64,000 nt of DNA from Coriaria nepalensis (GCA_027186245.1 CP114484.1:3298501-3362500), one strand, 5' to 3'. Positions 45,773 to 58,356 are shown, numbered from the stretch's first letter. Notes: generated by a model not told the origin, from the letters alone. Program-made: numbers and translations.

Positions 45773-46979
45773 TAAAATCGTCGAAATGGACCGAATTTGG
45801 GGTCACTCATTTGCTAAATCATACGCTTAGGATAAGAATCAGCCAAGAGGCTGATTCACTAAGGAGACCAATTGCATGTATAAAAATGTGTGGCTAAGAG
45901 GGACAGTCACCTGCCTTGGTGTGAGACCGGCCTAAGGATGAGCGAGTCAAAACAAGCAAAATCCACTTATGGTTTTCCCATCTTTCGGGTGTGTTTCCAT
46001 GTTTTTAGGGCTTCAGAAGGAGAGTCAAAACAATCAAAATTAGACACAATGAAGATTAGAAGTGGCAGATTATATGAGAGAATGACTAGAAAGAAGCAAA
46101 TAAACCATTATGTGCTTATAGGGAGAAGAAATCAGACGAAAAAGGGGTATTACTTGATCATCAAGAACACTTGCTCACCAACTAAAGGATTTCGATAACA
46201 TTCCTAAAATCCTCCTACATTTGCTCACCAAGCAAGGTTGTTGGCAAAATATTTTTGCTTGCTTCCTAACTTTATTTTCTCTGTAAGGAGAGGTGACTAC
46301 TAAGTTTGCAACTCACCACTCATCTACCACAATTGATCCAACATAAATTATTTAGCCAAATGCCATTTTTTTCATCCTTCAATGGATTTCTTTAGCTTTT
46401 TATTAAAGTTCTTACCATTCCAAAACTTTTTCATACTTGTGAATTTTTCATGCTTGTGATTTTTCATTAGTTTTAAGCATGTTTATCTCTCGGTAGGCTC
46501 AAAACTTACTTGATTCATTAAATCATTCTCAATGTTTACTTTATTCACCATCGAAATGTCTTTAATTTCATTGTTGGTCCTTATATTCAAAATCCAAGAA
46601 TAGTGCAATCTTTTTTGTTTCTATTCACTTCAATTGCTTTCCATTAATTAAGTCAGATTTCCTTTCTGCACATTAAAATTTCTCTCCTTTACTTTTCTAT
46701 CAATAATCATCATTAACTTGGCCTTATCCTTTAAATTTTTGCATCGGCAAGTATCTTAGTTTCGACCCTGCTATTTATTTTATCGTCAACCTAGGAGTAG
46801 GATAATTTAGTTTGAAGTAGTTTCATACTTCTAGCATGCCAACATCTACCGGAACAAAATGACACAACTCAATAGTAACTTTAGCTTGCATTTGGGCAAG
46901 TCTCCAATATTTTTTCCTTGTTTCGTCTTTCACTAAGCAATCTCTACCTTGCTCTTCTTAAAATAAGTTTTTCGTGTCA
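45773..46979 (+). repeat. LTR A of the 45.7-49.1 kb element
   Basis: Shares with LTR B the blocks CTTCATTC-type A/T sequence, TTTATTTTATCGTCAACCTA, GGAGTAGGATAATTTAGTTT and the end GTGTCA. Left border uncertain by about 40 bp. A 102-codon ORF at 45890-46198 lies within the segment absent from LTR B and is not thought to be a gene. Confidence 0.6.
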
Positions 46980-46984
46980 ACAAA

Positions 46985-47004
46985 TTGGCACGCCTAATGG
47001 GACC
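46985..47004 (+). promoter_or_regulatory. primer-binding site
   Basis: TTGGCACGCCTAATGGGACC, shortly after the LTR end; the same motif in other states occurs at about 47076-47096 and at about 53909-53928, linking these elements. Confidence 0.6.
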
Positions 47005-48084
47005 TAGTTTCCACATGTCAAAGTGTTGTGTGATATATCCCTCGTCCATTCCAATCAAGTTTTCTATGTCAACAAATTAGTACATCTAGTGGGACCGATC
47101 ACAATGACGTTTACATGCCAAATGTGTAGTCATAGCCTCGGAAAACGTTAAGATGGTGATTAGCTGAAATTGGCGCCTTCTTAATAGCCTCTTAGCCCTA
47201 CGTTAGAGAGGCTCGAGTTGGAAAGTTATCCAGTAGAGATGAACCAAACTCATTTAGATGATCAACCAACCAATCTAGACCCCCAAGACGGTCAGTCGAC
47301 CATTCCAAACCAATTTTACTCCACAACCGTCCAACGTCTAACATACTTGTGTTATTTATCAAGGTAGCCCAACCCAAGTTTCTACCAACTCTCTAATCAC
47401 TCAACTTATCAGCTTGTTGGCTAAGTGTCTTGAAACCTTAAATATAAACTTTCTTAGTAAGAATCTTCTTGAATATCATGAGATGTCTCGACAATAGCAA
47501 AATTATCGTGGGGGGCAGCAGGCTGGATATCACCACTCCAATTCCTGCGATATTGGTAGTATGTCAAGAAATTCACCTTTTGCTAATCCTGATAGCATTT
47601 CCCATACTATATCATAATCTTATTATATACACATTAAACTAAACACAATAACATGGTCTAATTTGTTTTGGTAATCTTTGATGCAAATAATGTTATTTGT
47701 GTCGTTAATAGATAATACAGGCCGATCAAGTCCAAGGGTGGGAAGATCACAGTTCTAATTAAACAGCTTGCCTAGACATGCATGATCTGTTTTAAACAAA
47801 GTTAAGTATGATCTAAAAACTTTTCATGTACTTATAAACATTCAGAAAATTTCTTGTAAATTCAATTGAACATACATGCAAGAGAAGGTATCAAAGCTGC
47901 TTGTGATTAGGCATACAAGGGTGTGACCGAAAATTCAACACTAAAAGGTAATTAACACAATATATATATGCATATCCCAATCTTACTGTCAATAAAAATA
48001 ATTACGAATCCAATTAATGTAGATGCATAGTTCCTGAGTCATCTACCGGTAGTAAATCTATGTTTAGCACAAGGAAGAATTAAA
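47005..48084 (+). other. internal region of the LTR element
   Basis: Starts with a partial duplication of the LTR end plus primer-binding site (47030-47100). A leader follows (TGTAGTCATAGCCTCGG near 47130) that matches the one at about 53955. Up to about 47640 decayed gag-like coding can be suspected; 47640-48084 is unassigned. Confidence 0.45.
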
Positions 48085-49098
48085 TTGGCCGCCACTCTTA
48101 AAATGGTCAAAATGGGCGGATTTTGGGCGCATTCGCTTGTTGAATCGACTGATTTGGGCATGAATAAGCCAAAAGGCTCATTCACCAAGGAGACTGATCA
48201 CGCGCCCAAGACGTGCGGTCGACCTGCAGACAGGGGCAAATGCTCTCGTTGGCCCCAAAATCCATTATTTTTGGTATTTTCTTATATTTAGGGTTTTCCT
48301 ATCTTCCATATGTGTGTTTTCACATTTTTAAGGGCTTCATAACAAGTCAAATGGATCACCAAGTAAACTTGCTAGCCAAGCATTTTTGCTTGCTTTCCAA
48401 GTTCATGTCCTCCATAAATAGAGTTTTCTACCAAGTGCGAACTCATCACTCAACAACCACAATTGATCTAAACATCAATTCCTAGCCCAATGTCATTTTT
48501 ATCATCCTTCGATTGATTTTCTTAGTTTTTTATTAAAGTATTTTCCATTGCATGTTATATACTTGTGAATTTTCTTTAGTTTTAAGCATGTTTATCACTA
48601 TTTAAGCTCATGGCTTGTGTGATTCATTTAAGCATTCTCAATGTTTACTTTCCTAACCATCGCAATATCTTTAATTTCATCGTTGCTTAGTAGATTCAAA
48701 ATCCAAGATTAGTGCAATCCTTTTAGGTTTTGTTTATTTTAATCGCTTTCTATTAATCAAGTCAAATTCTTTTCTGCACATTTAATTTATGTTTCCTTAC
48801 TTTTTTGTCAACAAGTATCGTTAAGTATCGTTAACCCAAACTTGTTCTTTAAATTTCTGCACGATAAGTATTATTAATCCGACCTTGCTATTTATTTTAT
48901 CGTCAACCTAGGAGTAGGATAATTTAGTTTAAAGTAATTTCATACTTCTGGCATGCTCGCATCTATCAAAACAAAACAACGCAACTCAATTGGAACTTTA
49001 GCTGGCATCCTAGTAAGTCTCCGAACATTTTTACCCTTGTTTTGTATTTTATTAAGCGATCTCAACCTCGCTCTTCTCGAACCAAGTTTTTTGTGTCA
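48085..49098 (+). repeat. LTR B of the 45.7-49.1 kb element
   Basis: About 1.0 kb, ends TTTTTTGTGTCA. Contains a TATA-like CCATAAATAG at about 48414 and the R/U5 blocks shared with LTR A. Confidence 0.6.
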
Positions 49099-49532
49099 AT
49101 ACGGGTTCCATATCATTTTTATGAAGAAGATGAATCAAATTCGATTCTTCATATAATAGAATCTATCTAGTTGATTTGTAATAAAAATTTGATTCTACTT
49201 AAATATTTTATGAAAATTTTGGATTGTTTCGATTAATTTTATCTCGCAAAAAATCCAAATTATTTTGATCCATATAATAATAATAATAAATTCTGGATTT
49301 AAAATAATTATTAATTAATAAAAAAGAAAAGTTAAAATAATAAAATAATAATAATAATAAATAATATTTTTAATGATATAATATATCAACACCAGTGATT
49401 TTTATTTTATTCATATAAAATAAAAAATCTTATTAAAAGTATATAAAAATTCAAAAAAAAAATCGACCGAAATCTATATATAAACGAATTTATTTTTTAA
49501 AAAAAATACTAACTAAAATGTAAATTAATCCC
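49099..49532. mobile_element. foldback element 2, right part
   Basis: Matches the right arm of element 1: GATTGTTTCGATTAATTTT, then ATCTCGCAAAAA, then TGATCCAT. Ends TAAATTAATCCC, corresponding to GTGAATTAACCC of element 1. Contains (AAT)n tracts. Pairs with 45435-45530. Confidence 0.7.
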
Positions 49533-50103
49533 AACTTTTTGCCCCAATAAAATGTATTGAAATTGCTTTCGAATGCTAGCTCAGGTGGGTAGCATTGGGT
49601 GACTCTAAGATCAGAAATGGTGAATAAATTATTTTCTAAGAATACTCTTATTCTTAATAAGTGATAACGGCGCTTGCCACTCCCAAATGTTTACATCCCA
49701 TCGTCATACGGTGAAATTCCCGGAATTTTTATTTTTATTTTTATTTTTTTATTTCCTGAAGTACTAAAGTTGAGGCTAAGCAACATCAGTATCGTAACTG
49801 AAACTTCATAAACCTGAATTGTATATCAAAAAGATGCTCATCAATTAGTTATTTATTTTAAAAATTTTTGTGGAGGGATAGAGAGAGAGAGCTCCAAGTA
49901 AGATGGAGAGGGAGCTAGATTCAGTTTGGCTTTGGACTAAAAACAGGAACCAAAAAAAAAAAGGATAAGATCTTTCTCGAAAGAAACTCTACAATTACTT
50001 GATCACTTAGCCATTACACCAAGCCGCTAAGATTCAATTTACAGGAAATATCGTAAGTCAGAAAATTAGAAAGAAAGGAAAAAAAATAATCATAAAGGCT
50101 GAG
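49533..50103. other. spacer and probable 3' UTR of the 50.1-kb gene
   Basis: No ORF recognised. A GA-rich tract lies at 49880-49892. Confidence 0.35.
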
Positions 50104-50658
50104 TCAACAGGAATATGCGAATCGATGAACAACGCGATCCCTTAAGATTCCGTTATACAGAGCTGCTCTGTTCGCCGGCATTCCTCTGTTTCCACCGACA
50201 TTACCTTTTAATTTCGTCGGCGAAGGAAAGTTTCTTGTTGAAGAAGAAGACGACGACGACGACGACGACGATGAAGGAGAGGAAATGCTGACGAGATGTT
50301 GCCTCCTAAAATTCTCTCCATCTCCACTCGGATTGACCACACCTTCTGCAAACTGGACCTTCTTCTTCTTCTTCTTCGTCGTTTCCCTCTTTTTCCCCTC
50401 TGCAAAAAGAAAACAGCGATTTCACACATCAGAGTCCATTAATTCGTGTAACAACCTTGCACGATACACGAAGGTAATTAATTAGGTCTTACCGGAAGAA
50501 ATACAAGATCGCAGAATAATCGGAGGCGAGGAGGAGGAAGGGAAGTCTTGGAGAGAAGATTTCTGGAGGAAGGAAAGAAGAATTACAGTTCCTGAAACGG
50601 CGGCCATGGCTGTAGCTAAAGCCATCATCCCTTGACAAGAACTCAACATAGGAGACAT
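50104..50658 (-). CDS. small plant protein of unknown function, Lys/Ser-rich with N-terminal anchor
   Basis: Two exons on the minus strand: 50658-50493 and 50399-50104, intron 50400-50492 (GTAAGA...TGCAG), 153 aa. The first ATG gives MSPMLSSCQG; the frame upstream has no other ATG. Residues about 11-33 are hydrophobic (MMALATAMAAVSGTVILLSF), a probable membrane anchor. After the junction follow [33 protein letters not shown], a 12-Ser tract and a conserved-looking end (RGMPANRAALYNGILRDR, VVHRFAYSC). I recall plant proteins with this K-V-x-F-A-E...NRAALYNGILRDR layout but know no function. Poly-Lys is coded by an AAG run and poly-Ser by a TCG/TCT/TCC run, so both tracts may vary in length between individuals. 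Confidence 0.8.
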
Positions 50659-52660
50659 GGCGATGAATTTTGAGTGATTCAATGGGATTGGTGGAGCAAT
50701 CGTTTTATACTCGGAATTTTTGAACCGTCCGCTTTAGTTTGTTGAGGAGAAAAAAACAATATATTATTACTCGTGAACCGCACGGCATGATTGGTGAGGG
50801 ATTGACTTGAGCATTTAAGAGTGTTATTTTTCTATTATTATTATTATTATTTTATTATTATTATTATTATTATTGTTGTTGTTGGGATAAAAAATAACCT
50901 ATGATGAAGAATAAAGAGGGATAATTAAATTTGCAATATATTATGGTAATTACATTATTATAAATAATAATAATTCATGTTTATGAATGGCGACCCTCTT
51001 ATTATATTTCAATTCATGTTTCGACATCTTAGTAATCACTTACTTAAGTAATTTTATTAAATAAAATATCATTACGGCCGATAAAAAAATAGATTATTAT
51101 CAGAAAATAATAAAATATGAATTTTAGTATAAAAATTAAAAATATACTTTTACCTATCCCTAATTATATAATATATTTTACATTCCCTAATTTTATTATT
51201 AATTTTTTTGTTTCCAACTCGGCTAATTATCACCGGATTTGTAAAATAGAAATTCAAGTTGTAAAGACTTGTTCTATGCTCAACTAATAAGATGGCTTCT
51301 TAGTAAATAATTGGTTTAGGATTAGGTCCCCATTTAAGGGTTTAATCTAGTCCATAAGTGAAGATCTAGGGTCCCACAACAATCTACTTTCAAATAGAGA
51401 TATAGAGATATGTGGTTCTTGATTTATCATTTACTAATAAAAAAAAGGGTACTATATTATAATTTTGAAGTGAAATGAATGATTAATCTTATTTAATCTC
51501 AACTTATAATTTTTTATTTTTTTTATTATTTATTTATGTTTTTATTTTTTTTTATTTTTTTGACTTAGTATCCAATCCTTCTAATTAGAATAAACAAAAT
51601 TGGAAAAAGCTACAAATCTCAAATGTTGAAGTCCGTAGTAGTCCTCTTTTCACACTACTTTCTTTGAGCCCCTTATTGTCTTAATCGTACGGTACTTAAG
51701 ATCAAATGAATGAGCCAATTATTAAATAATTGAATGTTTTTTTATGTTTATTTATTATTTATTATTTATTTAAATAATTATTAAATGAATTTAAGAATAT
51801 TATTATAAACCGGTCCAAATTGAAACACGACCACTAATCAGAACCTCTACCCCATTACAAATTTTCCCAATCAAAAGAGACACGAACTCAAAACATTATC
51901 TCCAAAACTCTAACGCCGGGTAGAAATAAAATACATATCCAAACCAACTACCACCTAATACGTACGACTATATAACATGTATATGTAGGATGTTACTATT
52001 CACCATGCAGGCTGCACATGCATGCTCATCTTTCATTTTCATTCGGCTTTATTAGGCAGGAGGCTGTGGGGACCCAAAATGGGCCGGTTTTGAACCGGAT
52101 AAAGGATCTTTCAATTTTTTCTCAATATATATTGTGATGAACTTTTTTTATTTTCCTTTTATACTATTACATATATATATATATAATACAAAACTTTTAT
52201 ACATATGAGATGTATATTATGACATAACAAACTATTATTGTACAATTTTAAGGAACATGAGTTTAAGCAATTTAAATATGCACGCTCGTAGTTCTAATTA
52301 ATTTGAGTTGCGAAAACAGTGATTACCCAGACAAGCAGACAGCGGTGGAGCCTCATAAGAGCTTTTTTTTTTCTTTTTTTTTTTCTCACTAATACTAGAG
52401 TGTATATAAGTATATATACAATAAAATTTTGATAAATTAGTAATATTATTTAATTAATAATTTTTTGTCTAGATATTATATTGATTTTCCTTAATAATTT
52501 AATATTTCATTAAATAATATATCTTTTTAGTTTTGAAATTATTAATTTATCGAGATTTTAAGATATATAAAGTTATTGTTGCTAAAATATGAATTTTGTT
52601 ATTAGAAGATTTATTGATAGAAAATATTAACAGTAATTACTAAATAATTAAAAAATTATG
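50659..52660. other. AT-rich intergenic region
   Basis: Promoter side of the small gene, then AT-rich DNA. An (ATT)n/(GTT)n microsatellite lies at about 50833-50885. No further gene seen. Confidence 0.4.
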
Positions 52661-52679
52661 AATTTTGGCATTCGAATGA

Positions 52680-54560
52680 GTCGAAACTAAGCGACTTACC
52701 AAATAGTTGAAGATCAGCCTAACGTAGTCAAGGACGTTGGCAGCTACCCTGGTCGTGGGCAATTAACCCACACGGGCTGCAGCCTGGCCGTAGGTAATCG
52801 ACCCCGGCTGACTAAGAAACACGGGGGCAGCCACCCTTTTAGGCTTTTCCAGAGGCATTTATAAGAAGACTTTTGTAAAGTCTATAAATTAATATGTAAT
52901 AGTTAAGGATTGATATACAAAATATGAAAGGATTTTGACCAATTCAAGAGAGTTTTCAGCAATTTCAAAGACTAACCTGCAAAATAGAAAGTTTAGGTTA
53001 ATTAATTCGAGAGACTGACCACCAAGAGAGAGACATTTAGAGGACTAAATCCAAAAATTCGAATCAGAGAGGCTTTTTCCAATAAATTTCGGATCATTCC
53101 ACCTCTTTGCCACCAAAACGACCTACCGCCTATAAATAGCACCTTCTAACAAGACAAAAATAATCAAACAATAACCAATCCACCACCATCCACCTAAATG
53201 GTGTTTTCTCTCTTTCGAGGCTTCTTGCACTAAAGACTCTTCCAAGGCTACGGCCCTGAAGAAATCCCTCTCAGGATTATTGTTAGAGCTACAAGCATTC
53301 TGTTTGTTGAACCTGAGTGACGACACTCACCCCATGGCCAAAAATTTAGCTTAGCTTTGTAATTACATTTGTTTATCGCTAAGTAGATCTTAGTATCTAA
53401 GATTGTGTCATATGTTGAGCATTCTATTCTTTTTTTTTTTTGTCCTGGAATTCAGTCAAATCTTTCCATTACAGTACATCATCATTATTATTTTAATGCA
53501 ATGTCTCTTTTCATTTATGTCTTTTATTTTAATATCCTTTAATTTAAATGCCTGATTTATTTTAATATCTTTTAATTTAAATGCTTGATTTGTTTTAATG
53601 TCCTTTAATTTAAATGCTTAATTTATTTTAATACCTTTTAATTTAAATGCACTTTATTGCCATTGTAATTTGTTTTAATGAACATCTTACTTATTTTTCC
53701 TAAATAGATATGCACTCAATACTTCTGCATTTTATTTCATCTTTAATATTTTCATAATTTATATTATCGCAATTTAGGTTTTCATACTTTCGATGTATCG
53801 ATACTTATGGTATGTTCGCGCACTATATTTTTATCGACGATAGAACAATAGTGAATTCTAAGGTTGCTTTCCTAAACATCACACATCTGCAAAATTTATC
53901 CATCAACAAATTGACATGTCCGGTGGGACTTAATGCGATGTTGACATGTTAATTGTGTAGCTATAGCCTCGACAAATGCCGAATTGACGGTGATCTACCA
54001 TACCCTCTAGATCCTCGACCGCCTAGCCCTGTACCTTATAAGGATCAGGATGTAGCCGAAGTGGAGCTGTATCTGGAGGATATGGACCAAGAGGCAAGTG
54101 ATTCGGCCCCAAATGTCGATGTCACCCCGGATCCATCATGTAGTACTCCGCCGACTCGAGTAGTTTATCTGACTCCTCGAGATAGTGGACAAATCTAACG
54201 TCAATGGTTGTTGAAGTCTCATAGCAGGCTGCTGATTGGCCCCAATTAGCTGATAGGCCGCTCCCGATTTTCAGACCCAAATAAGGTGTCTGATAGCCAC
54301 CAAGATAGGCCACTCCCATGCAACTGATGGTCAACTAAGATCAACTATATAATATTACGCATGACATCTATGGTCCTGTCATTTGGCCGCTGTCATGGCC
54401 AATGTATTATAAATCGTACCCCAAAAAGGTCGATCGGGAATCGTTCCCTCATAGATATCGGGTCTTGAATTTCACTCTCTTTTTCCGAGTATGATCCAAA
54501 CCAAACAACCGTAGAACATATCAGCCGTTTTACTATCTAATGTGGTAAGGCCGATCCAAA
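52680..54560 (+). mobile_element. LTR retrotransposon fragment: one LTR plus leader
   Basis: Related to the 45.7-49.1 kb element. The LTR region about 52680-53900 contains a TATA-like CCTATAAATAGC at about 53130 and a 33-bp repeat block. A degenerate primer-binding site TTGACATGTCCGGTGGGAC follows at about 53910. The leader TGTAGCTATAGCCTCG (about 53957) and an open stretch to 54198 rich in Pro, Asp and Glu (DPRPPSPVPYKDQDVAEVEL) look like a gag N terminus. No pol and no second LTR; borders approximate. Confidence 0.6.
53538..53650. repeat. 33-bp tandem repeat, about 3.5 copies
   Basis: TTTAATTTAAATGC recurs at 53538, 53571, 53604 and 53637, exactly 33 bp apart, joined by GATTTATTTTAATATC-like sequence. 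Lies in the LTR. Confidence 0.9.
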
Positions 54561-55014
54561 CAACAGGTTAAGAATCTGATTATTTACAAATTCATTAACT
54601 GGGTAGGTTTCACTCTCTTCTTTGCAGGTTTTTTTTTTCTTTCAAATTCCTTATTAGTCGTTGGTTTAGTATAATTATTCAAATGATAGTATGTTTTCTA
54701 TAAATATCAATACATGTGTGGTTTATTTTTTATTCACTCATTAACTCATTAAATTATTATTTATTTTATTTTTTAAAATTTGATAGACTACGTTATATTT
54801 TATTAGATGAACATTTTATATTTTGTTTGGAGAGTTTTTTATGGGTCTTATTTTCCATGTTGTATTGTTAATTTTATTTTTTTTTGTATTTTACTTTGTG
54901 ATATTGTAAGTTATATTCGTAAAGCAGAAACATATGTTCTTTTTATTTTATGATATTTTAATTTATATCATTTTATTTGATCATATTTGCATATTAATTT
55001 TCTTAATTTTATAG
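54561..55014. other. AT-rich spacer before the hAT fragment
   Basis: No coding signal; may include 5' sequence of the hAT remnant. Confidence 0.35.
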
Positions 55015-55640
55015 ATGTCTAATATAAAATATGAGTAGGGATTCCAAAAACTTAAGAAGAAAGAAGAATAAAAAAACTAATTAAATCTCAAAAAGAAGCT
55101 TTAAGTAAATTTCTTATTACTAATAATCAATCAAGTACAAAAGTAGGATTAAAGAAGAATAATGATATGGTATAAGAGGAAATTATTGATAATCTAATTT
55201 TTCAAGAAAATAATCATCCGAACCGAAAGAGGGTCATAAAAAAATCTCAAAGTGCAAGATATTGAATTTCATAAAATTTATTATCCAAGCAATTTAAAAA
55301 ATATGGATACTAAATTATGAGATATTTTGGTTGAGAAGAGTCCAATTCTTGAGAAAATGATATAATTTTCTCAATTAATGAACATGATAGATGTTTTTCC
55401 ATGAGACATTATATTCAAATTTTACTAAATAGTGAAAAAAACATGATAGAAGATGGTTAAGTTTCTCAAAATCTATAGATAAAATATATTGTTTTTGTTG
55501 TAAATTGGTTTCTCCTAATACCAAATATGGTACTAGTTTGTGGCTGAACGATGGTGTTGGAATTTATAACTTACTCTTGAAGTATGTATTGGTAAATGAC
55601 CAATTACATCAAAACGTAATAGTAAAAATATTAGACTAAA
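55015..55640 (+). pseudogene. hAT transposase N-terminal fragment (TTF-type zinc finger)
   Basis: Resembles the N-terminal part of plant 'TTF-type zinc finger / hAT dimerisation' transposases. A start MSNIKYE is at 55015 and basic stretches follow. Then come RHYIQILLNSEKN (near 55405) and, in another frame, WLSFSKSIDKIYCFCCKLVS (55457-55516) with the CxCC zinc-binding cysteines, and GTSLWLNDGVGIYN. Stops and frameshifts are present and the RNase-H-like catalytic and hATC parts are absent. No terminal inverted repeats identified. Confidence 0.7.
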
Positions 55641-58260
55641 TTATTTTAATCTATAAATTTTTATTATTTATTTATTTTTATTTCTAAAATTTTAAATTAT
55701 TTAATTTTATCTTTAATATTTTCAAAATTTTATATTTTAGTCACGTTTGAAATATATTATATATATATATAAAGTTGAAAATTAACATCTAAAATATATA
55801 TTGTTAATTTTTAGTAAATTAATTTACAAGTTTCCAGCTGGTTCTAGCTTTCAAGTTTCAACCCAATCTAACCATTAGACACTAGCCAGATATCTAAATG
55901 CTGTTTGGGTTGGGCCACCTCCATAGTGATGGGCAACTCTCACATTTACATAGCTGTTTTTTTGGGCCCAAAGAAAGACTAGGGACATTGTAATTTAAGA
56001 TGGAGATAAAGAAAAATTACTGAAATGGGTTGGACTCACTGCAGGTCTAGGCTTGCACTCATCATGGCCCAAAAAAAAACAAACAGGGAGAGGGTTGGTC
56101 GAAGACTTTTAAGAAAATGTGGAAGACTGGAAAACCGCGTTGACTAATAATGTGTAATGTAATTATGGGAAGACCCAAAACGGGATAAGGCATAAAAGTA
56201 GCTCCGACAAGAATATTCCATTCCTGATTACATAGATTGCTTTATTTCATTTATTAAAGGATTAGAATAGGTCAGCAATAAAAATCGTGTATTTATTATT
56301 ATTATTATTATTATATTTATATTTATTATTTGGTAGGTAAACAACCAGATTTTTTTTTCTAAATAAATAAAAACTATTAAAATGTTATTTTTTAAAATTT
56401 AAATTTCTGAATAAATATAAAATATGCTATTTTTAGGTGGGAGCAGAAAAGTGGAGGGTTGATTCGGTGTGGATTCTAGAATATTCGTCTGAGAGGTCTC
56501 GCCCTGGGAAAACGTGTCTAGCAGCGCAATACAAAAAAAAAAAAAAAAAAAAAAAACCATGTTTGTAAGTGTACGATGTACCGACACATGAATGGGTTGG
56601 CGACATGTTCATAAATTTTAATTCATAATTTTTTTTAATAAAAAAAACTAATACTTTTCAAAAACAAACATAAAAAGAAAAATAGAAGAAGGAAATTCTT
56701 TGAGAAGAATGGTGATATCATCACACTAAGATGATACGGTAATTTAGTTAATTAAGACGTCATCGAATTCATATCCTAAAACATATAAGTGAAATTTTTA
56801 ATGTTAATCATTCTTTTAAGATGAATAATATCACTTAAGATGAGTCAAAATCGAGAATGATAAATCAAATTTGTTCTCAACAAATCAATTATATCAATCG
56901 CATCTAATTCCACAACGACATTTGAAATACCAATTTTAAAAGCTAATCGAATACAACAAAAATACATATTTATTTTATGTTCTATAATTAATATCTTTCA
57001 CTCACTTGAATTATATAAAACTGTCATAATCTCTCCTTTAAAGTTTCGTATCATAATCTCAATATCTATCTTATGATTTTCGCTTTATAGCGATTTATCA
57101 TAATTTATTTTATAATAATTCAATAATGAAAAAATTTATTATCTAAAGAAGAGTCTTGCTCCCCTAATCTCCTTTACATATAAAAGCATAACCTCCACAA
57201 GATCAATAACACACTACAGGCTTCCATCATAAATAACAACGTTTTCCCAATAAACTCAAAATCTAGTAATCCCTCCAAACATAAAATGCAAATTTTCAAT
57301 TTCTAAAGACCTTATCAAGCAACTCCCCCAACACACTTAAAATACAAAGTTTAAGGTTGAAATTTAACTTATATTATTATATTATATAAACTTCTTTAAA
57401 TATTACGTAAATTAACTAAGATAATTAAACATCGTAACACTCGTTAATTTTATTATTATTATTATTTTTTTTTTTTGGATTTTTATAGTTCATCCAGTTT
57501 CGAGACAAGAGTGTTGTTGCTAAAATTTATTCTGTGGTTGAAGAGGATATTCCCTTTTTTTTTTTTTGTTCATACCATTGACTAGATAGATAATATTCCA
57601 AATGCCTTGGAATGATACCTTGCGTCATTAATGATCAACAAGTTTCGGCTCCGTTTCTAAGCTCATGTTTTTTCTCGGCTCGGCCTTCCTTTATAGCCAA
57701 GCTCTTTATACTAAGAAACATAAAACAATCTATATTAGTTTTTGGCCCCCTCATTTTTTAGCCATCCCCATCACACTACTTGCATTTCTGTGTATCAAAG
57801 CTATTACAAAATCAAACTAATCGCTCAAAATGTCCCCCCCCCCCCCCACCCTATTAACATTTCTCCTTTGCTTCTAACTCGAATCATGTTCTCTTTACTT
57901 CTAAGTACGCAGTGTACAAAATTTTATTCGTATATTCTCTATTTCTATAATTATCATATTTTTAAATATTTAAATTAGTATTATATAATATCATTAATAT
58001 TATTATTGATTCATGAAAATTAAATAATAATTGAATATAAATATTAAATATAATTGTATCATTAAATAAGAATAATTATGATCATATCAGTATATTTATA
58101 TTTAAATATATGTGTATTTAAAGTAATTTCTCATATATATATATTTACCTTAATTTTAACTTTAAAATTTTTTTTATATGTTTTAGATCACAAATTGTCA
58201 AATAGAAATTAAGCAAAACAATAATTATTAAAAAAAAAAAAGAAAAACTCACATGCAAAC
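55641..58260. other. AT-rich intergenic region upstream of SPX
   Basis: No supported gene. A-run at 56525-56556, T-runs at 57462-57476, a C-run at 57834-57847, and (TTA)n near 56296-56312. Confidence 0.4.
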
Positions 58261-58272
58261 ATGCGAGACTCG

Positions 58273-58310
58273 GCTAATTGGCCATTTCCTCTTCGCTGTG
58301 GCCAATCAGC
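58273..58310. promoter_or_regulatory. inverted pair of CCAAT boxes
   Basis: GCTAATTGGCC (58273-58283) and GGCCAATCAGC (58300-58310) form an inverted repeat with one mismatch and a 16-bp spacer, upstream of SPX. CCAAT is the NF-Y binding core. Confidence 0.5.
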
Positions 58311-58356
58311 ACGGCTTGCTCAGTCAGTCCCTTGCTGTGGATAAAGATTGATGTGC

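Larger units (their letters stand above)
45726..49098 (+). mobile_element. LTR retrotransposon without pol (LARD-like or deleted Gypsy)
   Basis: Two related LTRs (about 45773-46979 and 48085-49098) enclose a ~1.1 kb internal region. A Gypsy-type primer-binding site follows the first LTR. The interior has only a decayed gag-leader and no RT or integrase. LTRs differ by a ~200-bp segment and many substitutions. Flanked on both sides by the halves of foldback element 2. ATACG occurs at each edge (about 45721-45725 and 49099-49103) and may be the target duplication, though the left LTR start is unclear. Confidence 0.65.

Noticed and set aside
45890..46198. Plus-strand ORF of 102 aa
   Set aside because: Lies in the part of LTR A that is absent from LTR B; no family match and no further coding around it.
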